This document shows, in pieces, positions 54,977-62,231 of a stretch of 64,000 bases of DNA (position 1 is the first letter of the stretch; every line of letters starts with the position of its first letter). Where the stretch lies: the NCBI GenBank assembly GCA_947625505.1, contig CANQON010000006.1:1-64000 (forward strand). The letters run 5' to 3'. Made by a program: the position numbers and the translations under genes. This DNA is from an uncultured Bacilli bacterium (GTDB lineage Bacteria; Bacillota_I; Bacilli_A; RF39; UBA660). The notes beneath the pieces are model-generated. The model was not told the origin of the DNA. It ran no database searches and worked only from the letters and a program-made list of their open reading frames with translations.

Positions 54977-56365
54977 ATGCGAGTAGAGTTATTAGCAGGA
55001 AATAATATTAAAAAAAGAATTAAAATGATTGCGGCAGCAGGGAAGTTGTCACGAACTAAAGGAGATGTATTTGAAGTACTAGATAGTTGTGAAGTATATG
55101 AAAAAAATTTGGGTTTGGTTAAAGCAATATTAGGTATGGGGCATAAATCTATTATGGAACACGACTATTTTGTATTTGCTATAGGTGATGTAACACCTAT
55201 TATTGAACAAACAATCATAGGTTATAGATTAACATCTTTTACGATTAAATCGGGAAGAGAAACTAATTTTAAAAGTGCAGGACATTATACGCCTACTTTT
55301 AAAGATAAAGATAATAATTTAGTAGCTAATCAACAAGAATTAGTTGATAGGTATAACAGTCATATGGATATGTTATTTGATGAGTATGAAAATTATATTA
55401 ATAAAGGTGTAAAAGAAGAAGATGCACGTTTTGTTCTGCCTTATTCTTTTTTAACAAATATTATTATGGGATGTAATGCTCATGAATTAGAACGTATGAT
55501 TAATGAGTTTTTATATGGAAAACTTAGTAAGATTGATGAAATAAAGAAATTTGGTGAAGAATTATTAAAGATTGTAAGTAGTAAAGCACCTTATTTAACA
55601 CCACATATTAATGGTAATGGATATCAATTAGATGATTGGTATGATAAATATCGTATAGGAGGAGATATTAAGACTTATGATAAAGTAAGATTAGTATCTA
55701 GTACACCTCATATTGATGAAAAAATAATTTTAAGTACCATTATGTATCATGAACAAGTAACAGAAGAACAAGCTAAAAAAATATTAAAAAGAATGCAAAA
55801 GAGTAATCCTAATATAATGGCAGAATTAATGAATGAAATAAAATATTCTAATGAACAAAGAGAATTAGAACAAGTTAATTTCCAATTTGAAATACCAATA
55901 TCATTAATTGTCTTAAAACATTTAACAAGACATCGTATGCATTCATTATTAGTGCCTTCTTTTGTTCCTATGTGGGATTTAAGTAATTATCAAACTCCTC
56001 CTAGTATTAAGAAAATAGATTTAGAGCATTATCAAGAATTACAAAAAATTAATTTAGAGGAATATCAGTATTTTAAAAGCTTAGGTATTCGTGATGAAGA
56101 TTTAATATATTTCTATTTATGTGGAACATTCACTAATGTAGTAACAACGATGAATGGTAGATCTTTAGAATGGATATCACGTATGAGATGTTGTAATAAA
56201 GCGCAATGGGAGATTAGAAATATTGCTAATGAAATGGTAAGACAAGTAAAAGAGGTAGCGCCTGTTTATGGTACTTGTTTAGGAGCTAGTTGTGAAGCTT
56301 TCTTAACTTGCCCTGAAGGAAGAGAAAGCTGTGGTAAAGTAAAAGTACTTAGAGGTGAAAAGTAA
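54977..56365 (+). CDS. thyX: Flavin-dependent thymidylate synthase ThyX, tandem-domain form
   Basis: Makes dTMP from dUMP using FADH2 and methylene-tetrahydrofolate. The 462-residue protein is about twice the usual ~220, with two ThyX-like halves. The first half has GHKSIMEHDYFVFAIGDVTPIIEQTIIGYRLTSFTIKSGRETN (55-97) and DARFVLPYS (149-157). The second has LTRHRMHSLLVPSF (317-329) and NGRSLEWISRMRCCNKAQWEIRNIA (393-417). The RHR signature is in the second half, while ARxVLP is in the first. A C-terminal Cys-rich tail (C434, C439, C445, C452) is present. It is coupled to tmk by a one-base overlap. Confidence 0.9.
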   Translation: MRVELLAGNNIKKRIKMIAAAGKLSRTKGDVFEVLDSCEVYEKNLGLVKAILGMGHKSIMEHDYFVFAIGDVTPIIEQTIIGYRLTSFTIKSGRETNFKSAGHYTPTFKDKDNNLVANQQELVDRYNSHMDMLFDEYENYINKGVKEEDARFVLPYSFLTNIIMGCNAHELERMINEFLYGKLSKIDEIKKFGEELLKIVSSKAPYLTPHINGNGYQLDDWYDKYRIGGDIKTYDKVRLVSSTPHIDEKIILSTIMYHEQVTEEQAKKILKRMQKSNPNIMAELMNEIKYSNEQRELEQVNFQFEIPISLIVLKHLTRHRMHSLLVPSFVPMWDLSNYQTPPSIKKIDLEHYQELQKINLEEYQYFKSLGIRDEDLIYFYLCGTFTNVVTTMNGRSLEWISRMRCCNKAQWEIRNIANEMVRQVKEVAPVYGTCLGASCEAFLTCPEGRESCGKVKVLRGEK

Positions 56366-57039
56366 TGCGCGGAAAAGTCATCCTAGTAGAGGGAACTGAT
56401 TGTTCTGGTAAAGAAACCCAAGCTAATTTATTAGTACAATATTTAAAAGAACAAGGCATAGAAGCTATAAAAATAGGCTTTCCTGATTATGAAAGCCCAA
56501 CAGGTAAGATTATTGGAGGTCCTTATTTAGGAAAAGAATATATATGTCATGGATGGTTTCCTGAAACAGCAGCTAATGTAGATGCTAAAGTATCAGCTTT
56601 ATATTATGGTGCTGATTTCTTATATCATAAAGATATGATGAATGAAATATTAGAAAGTGGAAAATGGATTGTTTTAGATCGTTATTTTTATTCATCATTT
56701 GCGCACCAAGGAGGAAAGATTGCTAGTAAAAATAAACGTATGGAAATGTATAAATGGTTAGAAAAATTAGAGTTTGACTTGTTAGGATTAATTGATCCTG
56801 ATATTAAGTTATTCTTACATATGCCATATGAATGTAGTCTTACATTAAAGAAGAATAGGGAAGAGCCTGCCGATGAAAATGAAAAGAATGAACATCATTT
56901 AAGGAGTGCTGAAAAAGCATATAAAGAAATTGCTAAATTATATGGCTTTATCACAATTAAATGTGGTGATACAAATAAAATAAAAACAATTGAAGAAATT
57001 CATAAAGAAATTATAAAAAAATTAAAAAAGATGTTATAA
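56365..57039 (+). CDS. tmk: Thymidylate kinase
   Basis: Phosphorylates dTMP to dTDP. The 224-residue P-loop kinase has GTDCSGKETQA (about 10-20, Walker A), GFPDYESPTGKIIGG, the DRYFYSSFAHQGGK region (about 110-123) with the DR motif, and a long lid segment. Its LID region carries KKNREEPADENEKNEHHL. It overlaps thyX by one base, so dTMP synthesis and phosphorylation are cotranscribed. The extended -10 TGTTATAAT at its very end (57032-57040) may serve the next gene. Confidence 0.93.
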   Translation: MRGKVILVEGTDCSGKETQANLLVQYLKEQGIEAIKIGFPDYESPTGKIIGGPYLGKEYICHGWFPETAANVDAKVSALYYGADFLYHKDMMNEILESGKWIVLDRYFYSSFAHQGGKIASKNKRMEMYKWLEKLEFDLLGLIDPDIKLFLHMPYECSLTLKKNREEPADENEKNEHHLRSAEKAYKEIAKLYGFITIKCGDTNKIKTIEEIHKEIIKKLKKML

Positions 57040-57061
57040 TGATTATAGGGAGCTGATTAAT

Positions 57062-57481
57062 GTGCAAAAAGAAGATTATATCTCGTTAAGCCTTGATAAG
57101 TTAAAACAAACTATTGAACAGTTTAAAATGGATACATTAGATAACCAAGGTAAAACCATAATCAATTTATTAAAAGGAATAATGGTTGTAGAAAAACAGT
57201 CAGCTACACCTATTTCTATATATAATCAGTTAAAGGAAAGTTATTTTCAAAGTGATTTAGCAACGGCACATTTTATATGTAGTTTATATGGATATGAACC
57301 TAATACTATGGATATGTACTTAGATATTTGCTTAGAACAAGTATTTGAAGATGAAATAGATATGAATGCTATTAAAGATAGAGTAAATAAGTTAAGAGAG
57401 TTAATGCGTAGTATTAATGGTGAATTAGAAGCTTCCTTAAATCAAAAATTACAAAAGTATCAATTAGAATTTAAGCTATAA
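57062..57481 (+). CDS. Uncharacterised helical protein (139 aa)
   Basis: No family recognised. The protein starts at GTG 57062 after AGGGAG. It is acidic, soluble and almost entirely helical (SLDKLKQTIEQFKMDTLDNQGKTIINLLKGIMVVEKQ; DMNAIKDRVNKLRELMRSINGELEASLNQKLQKYQLEF), with no signal peptide or membrane segment. It has its own extended -10 promoter inside the end of tmk and a strong terminator, which supports a real gene. Confidence 0.65.
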   Translation: MQKEDYISLSLDKLKQTIEQFKMDTLDNQGKTIINLLKGIMVVEKQSATPISIYNQLKESYFQSDLATAHFICSLYGYEPNTMDMYLDICLEQVFEDEIDMNAIKDRVNKLRELMRSINGELEASLNQKLQKYQLEFKL

Positions 57482-57512
57482 AAGATATTTACTTTTTTAG
57501 CTTTTTTTTTTA
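57473..57512 (+). terminator. Terminator of the 139-aa protein gene
   Basis: AAGCTATAAAAG-ATATTTA-CTTTTTTAGCTT (one mismatch) then ten or so T. Confidence 0.83.
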
Positions 57513-57543
57513 TAATTATATTAGTATAGGGATAGGTGATACG

Positions 57544-58830
57544 ATGCATAGCTTTTTAAGAAAATTAAGAAGAAGATTAAACTTTCTAGATGAAAAAGAA
57601 AGAGATAAGGTTATAAATACATATCGTGATAAAATAAATGAAGAAATAAAAAAAGGAAAGAAAGAAAAAGATGCCGTTAATAGTTTAGGATCTCTTGATA
57701 AAGTAGTTAAAAAAGTATGTCAAGAACATAATATTGATTATGATTATTGCCATCGTCAAAATAATTTTGATAAAGATGTAACTAATTTATCTAATGTTAT
57801 TGCTGAATTCTTAAGAGATATTATTAGAATTGTTCGTAAAGTTAAACTAAGTACATCTTTAGAATCTTTCTTAGAAGTAGTTATTAAGGTAATTGTATTA
57901 GTTTTATTATTTGTTGTAGCTAAGTTACCATTTATCTTATTAGAATCTTTAGCAGGATTTATAAATCGTTTTGTTTTCTATCCATTTAATAGTACATTTG
58001 ATATGGCTGTTAACCTAATCTTATCTTTAGCATATTTAGTTGTATGTGTTATTATGACTCTTAAAGTCTTTGGTACTTATCAAGTAAAAGAGAAGAGACA
58101 AGTCAAAGAAGAAGAATTAGAAAAAGTAGATAAAGAGTATAATTGGTTAGATTTTATTGTACGTCTTGTTATCTATTTAGTTATTTTAATACCATTAGCT
58201 TTATTAGCTTTAGTTGATTTGTTCATCTTAACTGTATCTGCTTATTTAGTAGCACGTGGTATCGATATGATAGGTATACCAATTATGTTAGCAGGTATCT
58301 TTGGATTATTATTTGCTTTATTTGCTATTATACGTGATTGTTTATATCGTAAGAGAAGATCATATTTACTTGCTGTTATGTTATCCGTTTTAGTCTTTAT
58401 AACAGGTATATTTATTACTATCAACGATTTCTCTAAATTCCAATATCCTAATAATTTAGATTTAAGTTCTATTAAGATAACAGAAGAAGAGAAAACTATT
58501 GAATTAAACGATGTAGATAGTCGTATATATGTTAATAATGGTGATTATGAAGTATTATTAGATAATAATTTAATTGATGGTGAGATTAGAGTCGTTGTTA
58601 ATTATTATGATCAATATATTGATGTTAATTATTATCAAGAAGAAAAAAATAATGTTAATTACCTAGTTTTCGATTATAAATTAGATGATAAAATTACTTA
58701 TAGTAATATAACAGAAAATGTTATTAAGGATTTAAAGAAAGGTTATATCTTTAATTATTCTAATGTTAAGAAAATAAAAGTAAAAGTATATGCTAATGAT
58801 CGTACAAAGCTTAATTTAGAACAAAAATAA
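57544..58830 (+). CDS. DUF1700/HAAS-type membrane protein
   Basis: The 428-residue protein begins with a HAAS-like helical domain (FLRKLRRRLNFLDEKERDKVINTYRDKINEEIKKGKKEKDAVNSLGSLDKVVKKV), as in DUF1700 proteins. This is followed by five or six membrane helices (about 110-320) and a ~130-residue extracytoplasmic C-terminal domain of beta character (RIYVNNGDYEVLLDNNLIDGEIRVVVNYYDQYIDVNYYQEE). HAAS proteins are usually encoded next to a PadR regulator, but none is here. The C-domain resembles DUF4097-type repeats. It starts at ATG 57544 after GATAGGTGAT. Confidence 0.75.
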   Translation: MHSFLRKLRRRLNFLDEKERDKVINTYRDKINEEIKKGKKEKDAVNSLGSLDKVVKKVCQEHNIDYDYCHRQNNFDKDVTNLSNVIAEFLRDIIRIVRKVKLSTSLESFLEVVIKVIVLVLLFVVAKLPFILLESLAGFINRFVFYPFNSTFDMAVNLILSLAYLVVCVIMTLKVFGTYQVKEKRQVKEEELEKVDKEYNWLDFIVRLVIYLVILIPLALLALVDLFILTVSAYLVARGIDMIGIPIMLAGIFGLLFALFAIIRDCLYRKRRSYLLAVMLSVLVFITGIFITINDFSKFQYPNNLDLSSIKITEEEKTIELNDVDSRIYVNNGDYEVLLDNNLIDGEIRVVVNYYDQYIDVNYYQEEKNNVNYLVFDYKLDDKITYSNITENVIKDLKKGYIFNYSNVKKIKVKVYANDRTKLNLEQK

Positions 58831-58835
58831 TGGAT

Positions 58836-58865
58836 AAAGTCATCCTTTAAAAAGGATGACTTTTA
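58836..58865 (+). terminator. Terminator of the DUF1700-like gene
   Basis: AAAGTCATCCTTT-AA-AAAGGATGACTTT then TATTT, a 13-bp perfect stem. Confidence 0.9.
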
Positions 58866-58866
58866 T

Positions 58867-58895
58867 TTGATATTTACGCTTGTTAGTGCTATAAT
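58867..58895 (+). promoter_or_regulatory. Promoter of the LTA synthase-like gene
   Basis: TTGATA (58867-58872), 17 nt, TATAAT (58890-58895) with a TG extension. Confidence 0.75.
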
Positions 58896-58917
58896 TAACA
58901 TTGAATTGAGGTGTAAC

Positions 58918-61041
58918 ATGAAAGATACATTAAAAGTAGGTTTAGCCAAATTAAAAACAATTGTTTCAACCAATATTTTAATGATTACTTTTATTATAAG
59001 TACTGTTATTAATTCGGTTATAGTACGTGCTATGACAATAGGAATAGAAAATGCTTATTATATAAAACCTGTCATAGCTGATTTAACTATAGCTATTTTT
59101 GTAAGTTCTTTTGCTTTTTTCTTTAAGCCTAAGAATCGTTTTAAATACTTCTTTATTTGGAGTATTATATTTACTTTAGTATGTTTAATCAATGGAGTAT
59201 ATTATAAGAATTATGTTTCTTTTGCTTCATTCTCCTTACTTGCTACTTTAACACAGTTAAAAGATTATACTAATGCTTTAGTTGATAATATCTTAGATGT
59301 TAAAGACTTTATTTATGTATGGCAATTATTCTGCTTAATATTTGTTCATCTTCAATTAAGAAAGAAAAAATATTATGATAAAGTTGAACAAGTAGAGAAT
59401 CGTAAAGTTAGATTTTTAAATACGATTGTTGTTACCTTAATTACCTTAGGTTTCTTTATGAGTATGCTAACAAGTCTTGATGTTAGTCGTATGCGTAAAC
59501 AATGGAATCGTGAATATGTTGTTCAAGAATTTGGTATTTATACATATCAATTTAATGATTTATTTAGTTATATAAGAATTAAGACGAATAGCATGTTTGG
59601 ATATGATGAAGCTGCTAAATCTTTTAGAGAGTATTATGGTACTAAAGAAAATGATGCTCATACTAATCGATATACTAATATATTTGCAGGAAAAAATGTT
59701 ATTGTTATTCATGCTGAGAGTATTCAAAACTTCTTAATAGAGGATGATAATTTAGAAGGTAAGCCTGCAACATTTAATGGCTTAGAAGTAACTCCTAACT
59801 TAAATAGAATAGCTAAAGAAGGATTATATTTCTCTAATTTCTATTCTGAAGAAGGTGCAGGTACTAGTAGTGATACAGAATTTACATTTAATAGTTCTTT
59901 ACTTCCTTCATCATTAGGTACAGTATTTATAAATTATTATAATCGTGATTATGTTACAACTCCTAAATTATTTAAAGAATTAGGTTATGCAACATCTAGT
60001 ATGCATGCTAATAAAGGTAGTTCATGGAATAGACAATTAGTTCATCCTAGATTAGGTTATGATGAATTATATTTCTATAAAGATGCTTATGATATACCAA
60101 AAGAAAGTATTTTAGGATTAGGATTAAATGATAAAGATTTCTTTAAACAATCTGTTGAACATATTAAGAAGATTGATGAAAAAAATGATAAATGGTATAC
60201 AACTTTAATTATGTTAACAAATCATACTCCATTTGATGGTATTATTAAGTATGAAGAAGAAACAGGAGATGTTTTCCCTGTTGATTATAAGTATGAAAAA
60301 GTTAATGAAGAAACAGGTAAAAAAGAGACTGTAAGTGCTCCATATATGGAAGGTACAGCCTTAGGATATTACTTCAAGAGTGCACATTATGCTGATGCTG
60401 CTATTGGTGAGTTTATTGATGAATTAGATGAAGAAGGATTACTAGATAATACGGTTTTAATCATCTATGGAGATCATGATAATAAACAAAAAACAAAATA
60501 TTATAATCGTTATTATAACTACGATTATGAAAATGATCGTGTTCTAAAAGAAGGCGATGAGGGTTATAAAAATGTTGATTACTATTTCTATGAATTAAAT
60601 CGTAGCGTTCCATTTATTATATGGACTAAAGATATGAAAGGAACTAAGTATAATCAAGAGATAACTAAAGTAATGGGTATGATAGATGTTCAACCTACTT
60701 TAGGAAATATGTTTGGTTTCTATAATAAATATGCTTTAGGTCATGATATCTTTAATATTGAAGAGAATGTTGTTGTATTCCCTTCAGGAAACTGGTTAAC
60801 AGATAAATTATATTACAATAGTGCTAAAGAAGAATTTAGACAGATAGATTCAAATAGTTCTATTCCAAATGAATATATAGATTATTATAAAAAATATTCT
60901 GAGAAAATAATTGAAGTATCTAATAATATTATTACATACGATTTAATTAAGAAAGTAGGAGAGAATCCTGATAATGAATTGTTAGAAGAGGTTGGTGACG
61001 ATAGTGGCGAAAAAACGCAAAGTAAAACTAAAAAAGGATAA
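58918..61041 (+). CDS. Lipoteichoic acid synthase-like sulfatase (LtaS family)
   Basis: Starting at ATG 58918 after GAGGTG, the ~707-residue protein has five membrane helices (about 20-200) and an extracytoplasmic sulfatase-type domain. The domain has NVIVIHAESIQNFLI (the metal/nucleophile region), EGAGTSSDTEFTFNSSLLPSS with the catalytic Thr, TPFDGI, and GDHDNK. This is the LtaS/PgsA-type phosphoglycerol transferase fold. Together with the glycosyltransferase and flippase at 18-20 kb it suggests lipoteichoic acid. A ~40-residue charged C-terminal extension follows. It overlaps the next gene by 38 bases. Confidence 0.88.
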   Translation: MKDTLKVGLAKLKTIVSTNILMITFIISTVINSVIVRAMTIGIENAYYIKPVIADLTIAIFVSSFAFFFKPKNRFKYFFIWSIIFTLVCLINGVYYKNYVSFASFSLLATLTQLKDYTNALVDNILDVKDFIYVWQLFCLIFVHLQLRKKKYYDKVEQVENRKVRFLNTIVVTLITLGFFMSMLTSLDVSRMRKQWNREYVVQEFGIYTYQFNDLFSYIRIKTNSMFGYDEAAKSFREYYGTKENDAHTNRYTNIFAGKNVIVIHAESIQNFLIEDDNLEGKPATFNGLEVTPNLNRIAKEGLYFSNFYSEEGAGTSSDTEFTFNSSLLPSSLGTVFINYYNRDYVTTPKLFKELGYATSSMHANKGSSWNRQLVHPRLGYDELYFYKDAYDIPKESILGLGLNDKDFFKQSVEHIKKIDEKNDKWYTTLIMLTNHTPFDGIIKYEEETGDVFPVDYKYEKVNEETGKKETVSAPYMEGTALGYYFKSAHYADAAIGEFIDELDEEGLLDNTVLIIYGDHDNKQKTKYYNRYYNYDYENDRVLKEGDEGYKNVDYYFYELNRSVPFIIWTKDMKGTKYNQEITKVMGMIDVQPTLGNMFGFYNKYALGHDIFNIEENVVVFPSGNWLTDKLYYNSAKEEFRQIDSNSSIPNEYIDYYKKYSEKIIEVSNNIITYDLIKKVGENPDNELLEEVGDDSGEKTQSKTKKG

Positions 61042-61654
61042 TATTTTAATTATTATTCTCTCAATAATACTTGTAGGCTTATTAGTATATCTATTCATGA
61101 TGGCTAAAGATATCTTTAAGAAAGAAGAAGAGAAAGTACCTGAAACAAAAGTTGTTGATAAATTAGATGACTATGGTTATTTCTTAACTGATAATAATAC
61201 GGAATATTATAAAAAACTATTTGATGAATTAAAAGATACACTAAATGCTGAAGAATTAGATGATGAGGCTTACGCTACTTTAGTTGCTAAAATGTTTACG
61301 GCTGATTTCTATGATTTAGATAGTAAACTTAGTAAAGGACAAGTAGGAGGAACACAATTTATTATTGATAAATATGAGGAAACATTCATTAAGAAAGCTA
61401 CTTCAAGTAATGGTATGTATTATTATATAGAAAGTAATCTATATGATGAGCGTAAACAAGAATTACCTAAAGTAAAAAACGTTGAATTAGTATCTTTAAA
61501 GAGTTATCCATATAAATATCAAGATATAAATGATGAAAAAGGATATCAAGTTAATGTTAAAATAGAATATGAAAAAGACTTAGGATATCCTACAACCGTA
61601 GCTTTAAAGCTTGTTCATGTAGATAATAAAATATATGTCGCTGAAGTTGCATAA
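61004..61654 (+). CDS. Uncharacterised membrane-anchored extracytoplasmic protein
   Basis: Starting at GTG 61004 (GGTGAC upstream), the 216-residue protein has a basic N-terminus (AKKRKVKLKKDN), one membrane helix (about 14-36) and an extracytoplasmic domain (about 50-216), helical then beta (ELVSLKSYPYKYQDINDEKGYQVNVKIEYEKDLGYPTTVALKLVHVDNKIYVAEV). No family recognised. It overlaps the LTA synthase-like gene by 38 bases and shares its transcript, so an envelope role is plausible. Function unknown. Confidence 0.68.
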   Translation: MAKKRKVKLKKDNILIIILSIILVGLLVYLFMMAKDIFKKEEEKVPETKVVDKLDDYGYFLTDNNTEYYKKLFDELKDTLNAEELDDEAYATLVAKMFTADFYDLDSKLSKGQVGGTQFIIDKYEETFIKKATSSNGMYYYIESNLYDERKQELPKVKNVELVSLKSYPYKYQDINDEKGYQVNVKIEYEKDLGYPTTVALKLVHVDNKIYVAEVA

Positions 61655-61680
61655 AGAAGATGTAAATCTTCTTTTTTTAT
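61653..61680 (+). terminator. Terminator of the LTA synthase-like operon
   Basis: AAAGAAGAT-GTAA-ATCTTCTTT then TTTTTAT. Confidence 0.87.
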
Positions 61681-61718
61681 AGTAAAAATGATATACTAAT
61701 AGTATTGGAGGATAAAGT

Positions 61719-62231
61719 ATGGTAGAACAAATAGTTAGTACAATTGTAGATTTATTTAGTGGTTTAAAAAGTATTCCTTTTGGACGTGAAATATTAGTAT
61801 TCATTATTTCTTTAATGCCTATATTAGAACTAAGAGGAGGATTAATTGCTGCTGCTTTATTACATTTAAATCCTATATCTAGTTATGTTATAAGTATTAT
61901 TGGAAATATTATACCTGTACCATTTATCCTATGGTTTATAAACTATATATTAAATTGGATGCGTAATAGCAAAAGATTTAAAGGTATAGCTAATTGGTTA
62001 GATAAAAAAGTAAATAAACATAAATCACAAATAGAGAAGTTTGGTTTTTGGGGACTAGTCTTTTTTGTAGGTATTCCATTACCTGGTACAGGAGCATGGA
62101 CAGGTTGTTTAATAGCTGCTGTTTTAGAAATGGATAGAAAGAAATCATTTGTAGCAGCCATGATAGGTATCTTTATAGCGAGTATCATTATGATGATCTT
62201 ATCATTTGGTGTTCTAGGTTCATTAATATAA
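61719..62231 (+). CDS. COG2426 small multidrug export-type membrane protein
   Basis: The 170-residue membrane protein has three or four helices and the family motifs MPILELRGGLIAAALLHLNPISSYVISIIGNIIPVPFI and FVGIPLPGTGAWTGCLIAAVL, characteristic of PF06695 (annotated as small multidrug export protein; transport role poorly tested). A TGATATACT -10 lies at 61690-61698 with GGAGG before ATG. It overlaps recG by one base. Confidence 0.85.
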   Translation: MVEQIVSTIVDLFSGLKSIPFGREILVFIISLMPILELRGGLIAAALLHLNPISSYVISIIGNIIPVPFILWFINYILNWMRNSKRFKGIANWLDKKVNKHKSQIEKFGFWGLVFFVGIPLPGTGAWTGCLIAAVLEMDRKKSFVAAMIGIFIASIIMMILSFGVLGSLI

